Shown here in pieces: positions 5,567-11,860 of a stretch of DNA of 11,860 nt. The stretch comes from Sedimenticola sp. GTDB taxonomy: Bacteria; Pseudomonadota; Gammaproteobacteria; Chromatiales; Chromatiaceae. The DNA is taken from positions 1 through 11,860 of the forward strand of contig JAUUYI010000030.1 in the NCBI GenBank assembly GCA_030590525.1. Reading direction: 5' to 3'. Under the pieces are notes generated by a model, which searched no databases, was not told the DNA's origin, and worked only from the letters and a program-made list of their open reading frames with translations. Position 1 is the stretch's first letter, and every line of letters starts with the position of its first letter. Position numbers and translations under genes: made by a program.

Positions 5567-5829
5567 CAGGAGATGCAGAGAGAGCTCTGACCTTCTATTT
5601 CCGGCCCGGCTGCCACCTGTGTGACGACATGTGGCAGCAGTTGCAGGCGTTGCAGCAGCAGCGGCCATTCAGGCTGACGCCGGTAGATGTGGACGGAGAT
5701 CCGGATCTGCAGCGGCGGTACGGGTCACTGGTCCCGGTGCTGGCGACGGGTGAAGAGGTGATCTGCCACTATTATCTGGACCCGATGGCGCTGGATCTAT
5801 TCTTGAATCAGTTAAAGAAAGCCAAGTAG
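5563..5829 (+). CDS. Glutaredoxin-like (DUF836-type) thiol protein
   Basis: This small 88-residue protein has a thioredoxin-fold start, LTFYFRPGCHLCDDMWQQL, with a CxxC pair at Cys17 and Cys20 near the N-terminus. It continues with RLTPVDVDGDPDLQRRYGSLVPVLATGEEVICHY, which carries the strand and cis-proline-like 'VPVL' of glutaredoxins. Length and pattern fit the glutaredoxin-like DUF836 family; the substrate is unknown. The proposed GTG start overlaps the mucD stop as GTGA; the only nearby ATG (5573) is out of frame and stops after five codons. It has no signal peptide, so it should be cytoplasmic. The TAG stop at 5827-5829 lies inside element copy 2, so the insertion probably set the C-terminal end. 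Confidence 0.82.
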   Translation: MTGDAERALTFYFRPGCHLCDDMWQQLQALQQQRPFRLTPVDVDGDPDLQRRYGSLVPVLATGEEVICHYYLDPMALDLFLNQLKKAK

Positions 5830-5916
5830 GTCGGGCACGGTTTTTATGCCCGACATTTTTTCTGGCGGGTAGCTTTGGGAAATGACGTCGGGCATAAACG
5901 GCATGCCCGACCTACT
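5825..5916 (+). repeat. Dispersed 92-base palindromic element, copy 2
   Basis: Same orientation as copy 1, with three differences in 92 bases, including one mismatch in the first hairpin (C at 5838 facing A at 5846). The terminal 12-base inverted repeats are perfect. Its left end overlaps the last codon and stop of the glutaredoxin-like gene. No long flanking duplication like that of copy 1 is present. GCCAAGT occurs at both outer edges (5821-5827 and 5982-5988), a possible short target duplication of uncertain meaning. Confidence 0.92.
5830..5861 (+). terminator. Intrinsic terminator within element copy 2
   Basis: Stem GTCGGGCA/TGCCCGAC (5830-5837/5847-5854) followed by A and six Ts (5856-5861). 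It begins on the base right after the glutaredoxin-like stop codon. It would end the rseC-mucD-grx transcript before lepA. Confidence 0.78.
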
Positions 5917-5983
5917 CCCTGTTTTGTTTATTTTCTCCGCGTCTCCGTGTGAGTTTTACAAAGATATGGATAAAGGGCAGGGC
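5917..5983 (+). repeat. Tail of element copy 2, two 8-base tandem units
   Basis: Counterpart of 3533-3607, starting CCCTGTTTT and ending AAAGGGCAGGGC. It has only two 8-base units (CTCCGCGT, CTCCGTGT at 5935-5950) where copy 1 has three. Confidence 0.83.
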
Positions 5984-6011
5984 CAAGTCGCGGTGATTGG
6001 CGCCCGGTTGT

Positions 6012-6039
6012 TTGAGGGGGAGCGAAACTGGGGTATGAT
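6012..6039 (+). promoter_or_regulatory. Candidate sigma-70 promoter upstream of lepA
   Basis: TTGAGG (6012-6017), a 16-base spacer, then TATGAT (6034-6039). The -35 matches 4 of 6 and the -10 matches 5 of 6 of TTGACA/TATAAT. It lies just after the tail of element copy 2. It would start a transcript near 6046 that passes through two hairpins before lepA. Confidence 0.5.
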
Positions 6040-6043
6040 GCCC

Positions 6044-6124
6044 GTGCCGCAGCAACAGGGATCACCTGGTTGAGGCACAATCACAACATCGACGGAACTT
6101 TCCGTGTGGAGGGTTCCGTTTTTT
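6044..6124 (+). ncRNA. Candidate structured leader or small RNA upstream of lepA
   Basis: Downstream of the promoter candidate is a first hairpin: GTGCC (6044-6048) pairs with GGCAC (6074-6078), with an inner stem CAACAGG (6053-6059) pairing with CCTgGTTG (6065-6072) with one bulged G. A single-stranded linker (6079-6091) and a terminator-like hairpin follow. A promoter, a stable stem and an intrinsic terminator about 80 bases apart are the hallmarks of a bacterial small RNA, or of an attenuating leader for lepA. I recognise no known family. Confidence 0.4.
6092..6124 (+). terminator. Terminator-like hairpin in the lepA leader
   Basis: ACGGAAC (6092-6098) pairs perfectly with GTTCCGT (6113-6119) around a 14-base loop, followed by a run of Ts through 6124. 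The 7-base-pair stem is modest but has the U-tract of an intrinsic terminator. It ends 19 bases before the lepA ATG. Confidence 0.55.
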
Positions 6125-6143
6125 CATACCAGTAGCCTTATAA

Positions 6144-7949
6144 ATGACCGATCTGCAGCACATCCGTAATTTTTCCATTATCGCCCATATCGACCACGGC
6201 AAGTCGACTATTGCCGATCGTTTCATTCAGATCTGTGGGGGACTCACAGAAAGGGAGATGGAAGCCCAGGTACTCGACTCCATGGACCTGGAGCGCGAGC
6301 GGGGCATCACCATCAAGGCCCAGAGCGTCACGCTGCACTATCAGGCGAAAGATGGCCAGGTCTACCAGCTGAACTTTATCGATACCCCGGGCCACGTGGA
6401 CTTTTCGTATGAGGTCTCCCGGTCGCTGACCGCCTGTGAGGGGGCACTGCTGGTGGTGGATGCAGCGCAGGGCGTCGAGGCCCAGAGCGTGGCCAACTGC
6501 TATACCGCCATCGAACAGGGGCTGGAGGTGTTGCCGGTTCTGAATAAGATCGACCTGCCGGCGGCGGATCCCGAAAAGGTGATTACCGAGATCGAGGAGA
6601 TCATCGGGCTGGAGGCGGAGCACGCCATCCAGGTGAGCGCCAAGACCGGGCTGGGTATCCCGGAGCTGCTGGAGGAACTGGTCAAAGAGATCCCGCCACC
6701 GGGTGGGGAGAGGGATGCACCGCTGCAGGCCCTGATCATCGATTCCTGGTTCGACCCCTATGTGGGGGTCATCTCCCTGATACGGGTGATGAACGGGGTG
6801 CTCCGGACGAAGAGCAAGATGTGCATCATGTCCACCGGGCGCACCTATCAGGTGGAGAAGGTGGGGGTCTTTACCCCCAAACGGACCGATATGCCGGAAC
6901 TTGGCGCGGGCGAGGTGGGGTATGTGATCGCCGGCATCAAAGAGATCGATGGCGCCCCGGTGGGAGACACCATCACCCTGGCGGACCGTAAAGCGGCCGA
7001 CTCCCTGCCCGGTTTCGAGGAGATGCGCCCGCGGGTCTTCGCCGGTCTCTATCCTATCAGTTCAGACGATTATGGGGCATTTCGCGAAGCCCTGCAGAAG
7101 TTGAAGCTGAATGATGCGGCGCTCCACTACGAGCCGGAGACCTCCCAGGCGCTGGGGTTTGGCTTTCGTTGCGGTTTCCTCGGCATGCTGCACATGGAGA
7201 TCGTGCAGGAGCGCCTGGAGCGGGAGTACGACCTGGATCTGATCACCACGGCGCCTACCGTAATCTATGAGGTGGAGAAGCTGGGTGGTGAGGTGATCTA
7301 TGTGGACAACCCGGCAGATCTGCCGGAGTCAAATAAGATGGTCGAGGTGCGGGAGCCGATCATCGAGGCGCACATACTGGTACCCCAGGACTACCTGGGT
7401 AACGTGATCAACCTCTGTATCGGGAAGCGTGGGGTGCAGAAAAACATGCAGTACCTCGGCGGGCAGGTTCAGCTCAGTTACGATTTACCGATGAACGAGG
7501 TGGTGCTCGATTTCTTCGACCGGCTGAAGTCGGTAAGCCGGGGTTACGCCTCCTTTGAGTATGAGTTCAAGCGGTTTCAGGTATCCCCTCTGGTGAAGCT
7601 CGACATATTGATCAATGGCGAGAAGGTGGATGCCCTGTCGATTATCGTGCACCGGGACAATGCCGATGCCCGTGGCAGGGAACTGACGGTAAAGATGAAG
7701 GAACTGATACCGCGTCAGATGTTTGAAGTGGCGATCCAGGCTGCCCTTGGCAGCAAGGTCATCGCACGTACCACGGTTAAGGCGTTGCGCAAGAATGTGA
7801 CGGCGAAGTGCTACGGTGGTGATATCACCCGCAAGCGCAAGCTGCTGGAGAAACAGAAGGCGGGCAAGAAGCGGATGAAGCAGGTAGGTCGTGTGGAGAT
7901 CCCTCAGGAGGCGTTTCTCGCCGTACTCAATATTGGTAAGGATAACTAA
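6144..7949 (+). CDS. lepA: Elongation factor 4 (LepA), translational GTPase
   Basis: This 601-residue protein is full length for LepA. LepA binds the ribosome with GTP, can back-translocate stalled ribosomes in vitro, and influences initiation and 30S biogenesis. The GTPase domain shows G1 AHIDHGKS (14-21), switch [10 protein letters not shown] (51-59), G3 DTPGH (80-84) and G4 NKID (134-137). EF-G-like domains follow, then the LepA-specific C-terminal domain with [33 protein letters not shown], ending [12 protein letters not shown]. The ATG at 6144 gives the canonical start [21 protein letters not shown], yet no good Shine-Dalgarno precedes it (TTATAA directly upstream). It has its own promoter candidate and a possible attenuator. 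lepB follows after three bases, as in E. coli and Pseudomonas. Confidence 0.98.
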   Translation: MTDLQHIRNFSIIAHIDHGKSTIADRFIQICGGLTEREMEAQVLDSMDLERERGITIKAQSVTLHYQAKDGQVYQLNFIDTPGHVDFSYEVSRSLTACEGALLVVDAAQGVEAQSVANCYTAIEQGLEVLPVLNKIDLPAADPEKVITEIEEIIGLEAEHAIQVSAKTGLGIPELLEELVKEIPPPGGERDAPLQALIIDSWFDPYVGVISLIRVMNGVLRTKSKMCIMSTGRTYQVEKVGVFTPKRTDMPELGAGEVGYVIAGIKEIDGAPVGDTITLADRKAADSLPGFEEMRPRVFAGLYPISSDDYGAFREALQKLKLNDAALHYEPETSQALGFGFRCGFLGMLHMEIVQERLEREYDLDLITTAPTVIYEVEKLGGEVIYVDNPADLPESNKMVEVREPIIEAHILVPQDYLGNVINLCIGKRGVQKNMQYLGGQVQLSYDLPMNEVVLDFFDRLKSVSRGYASFEYEFKRFQVSPLVKLDILINGEKVDALSIIVHRDNADARGRELTVKMKELIPRQMFEVAIQAALGSKVIARTTVKALRKNVTAKCYGGDITRKRKLLEKQKAGKKRMKQVGRVEIPQEAFLAVLNIGKDN

Positions 7950-7952
7950 CGC

Positions 7953-8771
7953 ATGAATTTTGATTTTCCAGCTTTTCTGGTCGCCGCGACCCTGATCACG
8001 GGTCTGATCTGGTTATTGGATGTGGTGGTGCTTGCCCCAAAAAGAGGGAGGGCGACTGCAGCCGGGGGAGAGGTGAAAGAGCCCCTGCTGGTGGAGTACT
8101 CCCGCTCGTTCTTTCCCATTATACTGATCGTGCTGCTGCTGCGCTCGTTCCTGGTGGAACCGTTTCGCATACCCTCCGGTTCCATGATGCCGACTCTGCT
8201 GGTGGGAGACTTTATCCTGGTAAACAAGTTTGCCTATGGAATACGCTTGCCGGTACTGAACAGGAAGGTGGTGGAACTGGGTGAGCCCGAACGGGGAGAC
8301 GTGGTGGTGTTCAGGTATCCACGCAACCCCACCGTCGATTACATCAAACGTATCGTGGGGTTGCCGGGTGATACCATCGGTTATCAGAACAAAACGGTCT
8401 ATATCAATGGTGAGCCACAGAGGCAGAAGCCGATCGGTGTCTACATGGGGGTCGGCAGCGGCGCCCGGGAGACCGGGGATCTGGAAAGGATGGAAAAGCT
8501 GGGTGAGGTGGATCACCGTGTTCTGGTCAACACCCGGGCGCCGGATTTCGGCTTTGGCTGCCGGGTGTTGGCGCGTGGCCCTGTGACCGTGCCGGAAGGG
8601 CACTATTTTGCTATGGGGGACAATCGCGATAATAGCAATGACGGCCGCTGCTGGGGGTTTGTGCCGGAGCAGAATCTGGTGGGTAAGGCGTTTGGCATCT
8701 GGATGAGCTGGGACTCAAATCTGCCCGGTTTTCCAGTGGCCTGGGAGAGGATAGGTGGAGGGATTGACTGA
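7953..8771 (+). CDS. lepB: Signal peptidase I
   Basis: This 272-residue inner-membrane serine protease removes signal peptides from exported proteins on the periplasmic side. Two N-terminal transmembrane segments are visible (about residues 5-27 and 53-68). The catalytic domain has the nucleophile Ser77 in IPSGSMMPTLLVGD (box B) and the general base Lys132 in YIKRIVGLPGD (box D). Box E is GDNRDNSNDGRCWGFV (about 222-237). These match Ser90 and Lys145 of the E. coli enzyme by motif. It is shorter than E. coli LepB (324) but normal for many gammaproteobacteria. The start follows the lepA stop by three bases, with AAGGAT in the end of lepA as a possible ribosome-binding site. It should process RseB and MucD encoded upstream. 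Confidence 0.96.
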   Translation: MNFDFPAFLVAATLITGLIWLLDVVVLAPKRGRATAAGGEVKEPLLVEYSRSFFPIILIVLLLRSFLVEPFRIPSGSMMPTLLVGDFILVNKFAYGIRLPVLNRKVVELGEPERGDVVVFRYPRNPTVDYIKRIVGLPGDTIGYQNKTVYINGEPQRQKPIGVYMGVGSGARETGDLERMEKLGEVDHRVLVNTRAPDFGFGCRVLARGPVTVPEGHYFAMGDNRDNSNDGRCWGFVPEQNLVGKAFGIWMSWDSNLPGFPVAWERIGGGID

Positions 8772-8772
8772 G

Positions 8773-9141
8773 ATGCGTTACAGACAACAAGGCATGACGG
8801 GTACCGGCTGGCTGGTGGTTCTGGCCCTGATCGGTTTTTTCTCACTTCTGGGCATGAAGCTGGTACCCATCTACCTGGAACATTATTCCGTCAGGACAGT
8901 ATTGGAGTCGTTGGAGTCGGAGCCCCTGATCACCCAGAAGAGTGTAGGGGAGATCAAAAAGATGGTGAAACGCCGACTCAAGGTCAATGGTGTATACGAT
9001 GTCGGGGAAAAAGGCCTCAAGGTGAAGCGGGCATCCGGTGTGACCAAGGTAGAGATGACCTACACGGTGCGTGAACATATGATGGCAAACGTCGACATAT
9101 TGGTCTCTTTTTCAGATCAGGTCGAACTGGTGTCTCATTGA
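8773..9141 (+). CDS. Membrane-anchored DUF4845 family protein
   Basis: This 122-residue protein has the N-terminus MRYRQQGMTGTGWLVVLALIGF, i.e. a short basic, pilin-like leader followed by one hydrophobic segment (about 11-34), then a mostly hydrophilic domain ending VELVSH. A small membrane protein of this type lies between lepB and rnc in Pseudomonas and many other gammaproteobacteria; it is usually annotated DUF4845, with no established function. The ATG at 8773 is preferred because it follows the lepB stop directly and has GGAGGG at 8757-8762 upstream; an overlapping GTG at 8755 would add six residues. The stop overlaps the rnc start (TTGA). The 'RQQGMTGTGWL' start recalls type IV pilin leaders, but the critical Glu5 is absent, so a pilin role is not supported. 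Confidence 0.85.
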   Translation: MRYRQQGMTGTGWLVVLALIGFFSLLGMKLVPIYLEHYSVRTVLESLESEPLITQKSVGEIKKMVKRRLKVNGVYDVGEKGLKVKRASGVTKVEMTYTVREHMMANVDILVSFSDQVELVSH

Positions 9142-9815
9142 GAGAGCCGCTGGAGCAGTTGAGCCATGAGATCGGATATCAGTTTTCCGATTGGCGACTG
9201 CTGGAGCGGGCGCTGACGCATCGCAGTGCAGGCAGCAGTAACAATGAACGACTGGAGTTCCTCGGGGATGCCATCCTTGGATTCATCATCGCTGAAGTTC
9301 TGTATAAACGCTTCCCCCTGTTGGATGAGGGGCAGCTGAGCCGGCTGCGGGCCTCGCTGGTCAAGCGGGAGAGCCTGGCAGAGATCGCCCGCCAGCAGCG
9401 GGTGGGGGCTTATCTTTCGCTGGGGGCGGGGGAACAGCGCAGTGGCGGACATTCCCGGACCTCGATCCTGGCCGATGCCGTGGAGGCGCTGCTGGGTGCC
9501 GTCTACCTGGATGGCGGCTACGACAGCGCCCGGCAGGTTACCATCGATCTGTTTGTGGCGCGCCTCGATGCACTGCCACCGGAAGGTCAGGATAAGGACC
9601 CCAAAACCCGCCTGCAGGAATATCTTCAGGCACAAAAGTTACCGTTGCCGACCTATACAATCCTGGGCATATCCGGGTCTCAGCACGATCAGCGATTTCG
9701 AGTCGCGTGCCGGGTGGAGGGTGCGGAACTGGAATCCAGTGGTGAGGGAAGCAGCCGCCGCAGAGCGGAGCAGGCATCTGCCGTGCAGTTGCTCAGACAG
9801 TTTGAGGGGAATTGA
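9138..9815 (+). CDS. rnc: Ribonuclease III
   Basis: This 225-residue endonuclease cuts double-stranded RNA; it processes the rRNA precursor and several mRNAs. The RNase III signature NERLEFLGD is at 36-44, with catalytic acidic residues Glu40, Asp44, Asp113 and Glu116 (in SILADAVEALLGAVYLD), equivalent to E41, D45, D114 and E117 of E. coli. A C-terminal double-stranded RNA-binding domain spans about 154-222 (DPKTRLQEYLQAQKLPLPTY and GEGSSRRRAEQASAVQLL). The start appears to be TTG at 9138, overlapping the DUF4845 stop as TTGA. There is no in-frame ATG nearby, and the resulting length matches E. coli (226). The Shine-Dalgarno is weak, so translation probably depends on coupling. era begins one base after the stop. 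Confidence 0.95.
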   Translation: MREPLEQLSHEIGYQFSDWRLLERALTHRSAGSSNNERLEFLGDAILGFIIAEVLYKRFPLLDEGQLSRLRASLVKRESLAEIARQQRVGAYLSLGAGEQRSGGHSRTSILADAVEALLGAVYLDGGYDSARQVTIDLFVARLDALPPEGQDKDPKTRLQEYLQAQKLPLPTYTILGISGSQHDQRFRVACRVEGAELESSGEGSSRRRAEQASAVQLLRQFEGN

Positions 9816-9816
9816 G

Positions 9817-10707
9817 ATGGAAGTCGGTCACTGTGGGTATTGCGCCATTATCGGTCGGCCTAACGTCGGGAAATCCACCCTGCTCAACCGCCTGATCGGC
9901 CAGAAACTGGCTATTACCTCGCGTAAGCCACAGACCACCCGGCACAGCATCCTGGGGGTCAAGACGGTGCAGCAGGGGCAGCTGATCTATGTGGATACCC
10001 CGGGTATCCACAAGCGGGGAGATCATGCCATGAACCGCTATCTCAACCGGACGGCCAAGAGTGTCCTCACGGGTGTGGATCTGCTGCTGTTCGTGGTCGA
10101 GGCGCTCTCCTGGGTCGATGAGGATGAAGCAGTCCTGGAGTCGGTCATCCAGTCCGGTATCCCGGTCATCCTGGTCGTAAATAAAGTGGACAAGGTCAAG
10201 CCGAAAGAGAAGCTGCTCCCTTTTATAGCGGAGCTGTCCGGGCGTCACCGGTTCGAGGAGATATTTCCGGCCTCTGCCGTCAGTGGGGAGAATTGCGATG
10301 CCCTGGAGCAGCGGGTCATCGAGCTGCTGCCGGAGGGGGAAAAAACCTTTCCAGACGATCAACTGACCGACCGCAGTGAACGTTTTTTTGCCTCGGAACT
10401 GATCCGGGAGCAGCTGATCCGGCGCTATGCCAAGGAGATTCCTTACGCCCTGACCGTCGAGATCGAGCGGTTCCACGATGAGGGTAAGCTGTATCGGATA
10501 GGTGCGATCGTCTGGGTGGAGCGTCCCGGGCAGAAGAACATCATCATCGGCAAAAAGGGGCAGGCCCTGAAAGAGGTGGCTACGGAGGCGAGACTGGAAA
10601 TGGAAAAGATGTTCGAAAAGAAGGTCTTTCTCGAAGTGTGGGTCAAGGTCAAAAAGAGCTGGTCAAGCGACGAGAACGCCCTGAGCCAGCTCGGGTATGG
10701 TGAGTAG
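9817..10707 (+). CDS. era: GTPase Era, 30S ribosome assembly factor
   Basis: This 296-residue GTPase binds near the 3' end of 16S rRNA and helps mature the 30S subunit. Motifs: G1 GRPNVGKS (13-20), switch I QTTRHSILG (39-47), G3 DTPG (60-63), G4 NKVD (122-125) and G5-like SAVSG (153-157). The C-terminal KH RNA-binding domain includes ERPGQKNIIIGKKGQALKEV (about 235-254), with its GxxG loop GKKG. Length matches the family (about 300). The ATG at 9817 has GAGGGG at 9804-9809 as ribosome-binding site and lies one base past the rnc stop; the reading frame is open further upstream, but that is the shadow of rnc. The rnc-era-recO order is conserved in gammaproteobacteria. Confidence 0.97.
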   Translation: MEVGHCGYCAIIGRPNVGKSTLLNRLIGQKLAITSRKPQTTRHSILGVKTVQQGQLIYVDTPGIHKRGDHAMNRYLNRTAKSVLTGVDLLLFVVEALSWVDEDEAVLESVIQSGIPVILVVNKVDKVKPKEKLLPFIAELSGRHRFEEIFPASAVSGENCDALEQRVIELLPEGEKTFPDDQLTDRSERFFASELIREQLIRRYAKEIPYALTVEIERFHDEGKLYRIGAIVWVERPGQKNIIIGKKGQALKEVATEARLEMEKMFEKKVFLEVWVKVKKSWSSDENALSQLGYGE

Positions 10708-10730
10708 ACCCGGCGCACTGCAGGATCTAT

Positions 10731-10750
10731 TTCCACGCTCTGCGTGGGAA
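10731..10750. repeat. Small palindrome at the era-recO junction
   Basis: TTCCACGC (10731-10738) pairs with GCGTGGGAA (10742-10750), with a three-base loop and one bulged G. It is one base short of a perfect TTCCCACGC hairpin, a motif I recall as a common dispersed palindrome in gammaproteobacteria. It occupies most of the space between era and the likely recO start, and an alternative recO GTG (10744) lies inside its right arm. Confidence 0.75.
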
Positions 10751-10761
10751 CGAGAAAACGG

Positions 10762-11511
10762 GTGAGCGATGCGGGGGCCCGCACTCAGCTGCAGCCGGCC
10801 TTTTTGCTGCACCGCCGGCCTTACGCCAACGACAGTCTGCTGCTGGAGTGTTTCGTTGCAGGTGTCGGGCGTTTCCCGGCAATCGCCCGGGGAGTATCGG
10901 CCAGAAAAGGGCAGGGCCGGGCACTGCTGCAACCCTTTACCCCGCTCCTGATCCGCTGGTCTGGCCGTGGGGAGGTCAGGAGCCTGAACCGGTATGAGGC
11001 CTCCGGTAGGCCCTATCCACTACAGGGGAAGGCACTCTATTGCGGCTTCTACCTCAATGAGCTGCTGATGCGGCTGCTGCAGCGCAGTGATCCCCATGAG
11101 CGTCTGTTCGGCCTCTATGCCGGCGTGCTGACGCAGCTTGCCGCCGGTGACGCTATGGAGCACCTGCTGCGTCATTTCGAGCTGTCACTGTTGCAGGAAC
11201 TGGGTTATGGCATGATTCTGGACCGGGATATCGAGAACGATGCCCCGATCCGGCCGGATCGGCGCTATCATTACCGTCTGGAGCAGGGGCCAGTCCCCGC
11301 CGGTGGTGGGGAACCGGCGATAACGGGCTCCACCCTGCTGGCCCTCTGCCAGGGTGACACCCTGAGTTCCGCTGGCGCCCGGGAGGCGAGGTTCCTGTTG
11401 CGCCGGGTACTGGCCCATTATCTCGGTGACCGTCCACTACGCAGCCGGGAGCTTTTCCGGGCTTTTTCATCGATCGGAGTGAGCCTGGGAAGCCCGGCAA
11501 TTCACCAATAA
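10762..11511 (+). CDS. recO: DNA repair protein RecO
   Basis: About 249 residues. RecO, with RecR, loads RecA onto single-stranded DNA coated by SSB in the RecFOR pathway of gap repair. The N-terminal OB-fold region is recognisable (LQPAFLLHRRPYANDSLLLECFVAGVGRFPAIARGVSARKG), as are LQPFTPLLIRWSGRGEVRSLNRYEA and LYCGFYLNELLMRLLQRSDPHERLFGLYAGVL, all close to E. coli RecO in pattern. The C-terminal helical domain follows, ending in RPLRSRELFRAF. The start is uncertain. GTG at 10762 is preferred, with GAG seven bases upstream; GTG at 10744 would add six residues but lies inside a palindrome with no ribosome-binding site. Pseudomonas has pdxJ next; here 349 bases of repeats follow to the window end. 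Confidence 0.92.
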   Translation: MSDAGARTQLQPAFLLHRRPYANDSLLLECFVAGVGRFPAIARGVSARKGQGRALLQPFTPLLIRWSGRGEVRSLNRYEASGRPYPLQGKALYCGFYLNELLMRLLQRSDPHERLFGLYAGVLTQLAAGDAMEHLLRHFELSLLQELGYGMILDRDIENDAPIRPDRRYHYRLEQGPVPAGGGEPAITGSTLLALCQGDTLSSAGAREARFLLRRVLAHYLGDRPLRSRELFRAFSSIGVSLGSPAIHQ

Positions 11512-11574
11512 AAATAATACCTGATTACCTACGTGTCTAAGCTATGCTCCAAGGCAAGGGATAGCCTGGACGCC

Positions 11575-11670
11575 GTAGGGGGGATAAGCGTAGCGCATCC
11601 ACCATCCTGGGCGTTGTGGCATGTAGTCAGACCATTGGTGGATGCGGTTCGCAAGCTCACCACATCCTAC
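11575..11670. repeat. Imperfect 96-base palindromic element
   Basis: It begins GTAGG and ends CCTAC. Near the centre are perfect 10-base arms GCATCCACCA (11595-11604) and TGGTGGATGC (11636-11645). The outer arms pair with mismatches. It resembles the widespread GTAGG...GCATCCACC type of extragenic palindrome I recall from gammaproteobacteria, here with diverged arms, so probably an old copy. Confidence 0.7.
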
Positions 11671-11768
11671 ACACTATGCACCGACTTTTTGAGAAGTTAC
11701 AATCTAAAAAACATAAACGCGTAGCCTGGATGGAGTGAAGCGGATCGGCAATGCAAATTCCGTCAGGG

Positions 11769-11860
11769 AGTAGGTCGGGCATGCTGTTTATGCCCGACGT
11801 CATTTCCCAAAGCTACCCGCCAGAAAAAATGTCGGGCACAAAAACCGTGCCCGACCTACT
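11769..11860 (-). repeat. Dispersed 92-base palindromic element, copy 3 (inverted)
   Basis: On the minus strand this matches copy 2 at 90 of 92 positions and copy 1 at 89 of 92, with perfect 12-base ends. Only CAGGG beyond its left edge matches the tail seen with copies 1 and 2, so the tail is otherwise missing here. It ends at the last base of the window, so what lies beyond cannot be seen. Confidence 0.92.
11824..11855 (-). terminator. Intrinsic terminator within element copy 3, minus strand
   Basis: Read on the minus strand: stem GTCGGGCAC/GTGCCCGAC followed by A and six Ts (complement of 11824-11829). In this orientation it would stop transcription entering from beyond the right window edge, rather than from recO. 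Confidence 0.65.

Larger units (their letters stand above)
11512..11860. other. Repeat island downstream of recO
   Basis: No supported gene lies here; the only open frame (11533-11724) runs through palindromes. The stretch contains TAGCCTGGA twice (11562-11570 and 11722-11730), an imperfect 96-base palindrome (11575-11670), and element copy 3 (11769-11860). No clear terminator was seen immediately after recO. Confidence 0.75.

Noticed and set aside
3441..5916. Composite transposon bounded by element copies 1 and 2
   Set aside because: The two copies are in direct orientation and enclose core genes (rseC, mucD) that are syntenic in relatives, so the interval was not transferred as a unit.
5882..6073. 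63-codon open frame before lepA
   Set aside because: It starts inside element copy 2 and runs through its tail, the promoter and a hairpin; not a plausible protein.
8773..8840. DUF4845 protein as a type IV pilin-like protein
   Set aside because: The leader-like start lacks the Glu5 and typical pilin C-terminal features, and neighbours are not pilus genes.
9442..9816. Long upstream extension of the era reading frame, suggesting an rnc-era fusion
   Set aside because: The extension is a different frame from rnc and is just an open frame overlapping it; Era starts at 9817 with a good ribosome-binding site.
11533..11724. 63-codon open frame after recO
   Set aside because: It passes through a palindromic repeat and has no protein-like features.

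Overview
The window is a chromosomal segment of a gammaproteobacterium. It carries, in order, nadB (5' part, minus strand), rpoE/algU, rseA/mucA, rseB/mucB, rseC/mucC, mucD (DegP-like protease), a small glutaredoxin-like gene, lepA, lepB, a DUF4845 gene, rnc, era and recO. This is the gene order known from Pseudomonas aeruginosa (algU-mucABCD-lepA-lepB-rnc-era-recO), and divergent nadB/rpoE is also found in Escherichia coli. The protein sequences and the families of dispersed palindromes fit a free-living or symbiotic sulfur-oxidiser-like lineage (Chromatiales/Sedimenticola type), but that placement is an inference from memory, not a search result.

Layout: 1-614 is NAD biosynthesis (nadB). 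615-930 is the divergent promoter region with a sigma-E-like autoregulatory promoter. 931-5566 is the envelope-stress module: sigma factor, membrane anti-sigma factor, its periplasmic co-regulator, RseC, and the periplasmic protease that removes misfolded proteins. 5563-5829 is a CxxC thiol-redox protein overlapping mucD. 6144-11511 is the translation, secretion, RNA-processing and repair block: LepA, signal peptidase I, a membrane-anchored DUF4845 protein, RNase III, Era and RecO. Most of these genes overlap or sit within a few bases of each other, which suggests translational coupling; the era-recO junction is looser (54 bases).

The genes themselves are ordinary. The unusual content lies between them. 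A 92-base element with 12-base terminal inverted repeats occurs three times almost identically (3441-3532, 5825-5916, and inverted at 11769-11860). Each copy contains a textbook intrinsic terminator. Copy 1 sits between rseB and rseC and is flanked by a perfect 36-base direct duplication of the rseC start region, so a vestigial 11-codon rseC start survives upstream of the intact gene. Copy 2 supplies the stop codon of the glutaredoxin-like gene. Other palindromes lie after rseB (3239-3299), at the recO start (10731-10750) and after recO (11575-11670).

Upstream of lepA, a sigma-70-like promoter is followed by two hairpins, the second with a U-tract, ending 19 bases before the lepA start codon. 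This could be a short RNA or a transcription attenuator. Together the insertions appear to have divided an ancestral long operon into separately terminated units: rpoE-rseAB, rseC-mucD-grx, and lepA onward.
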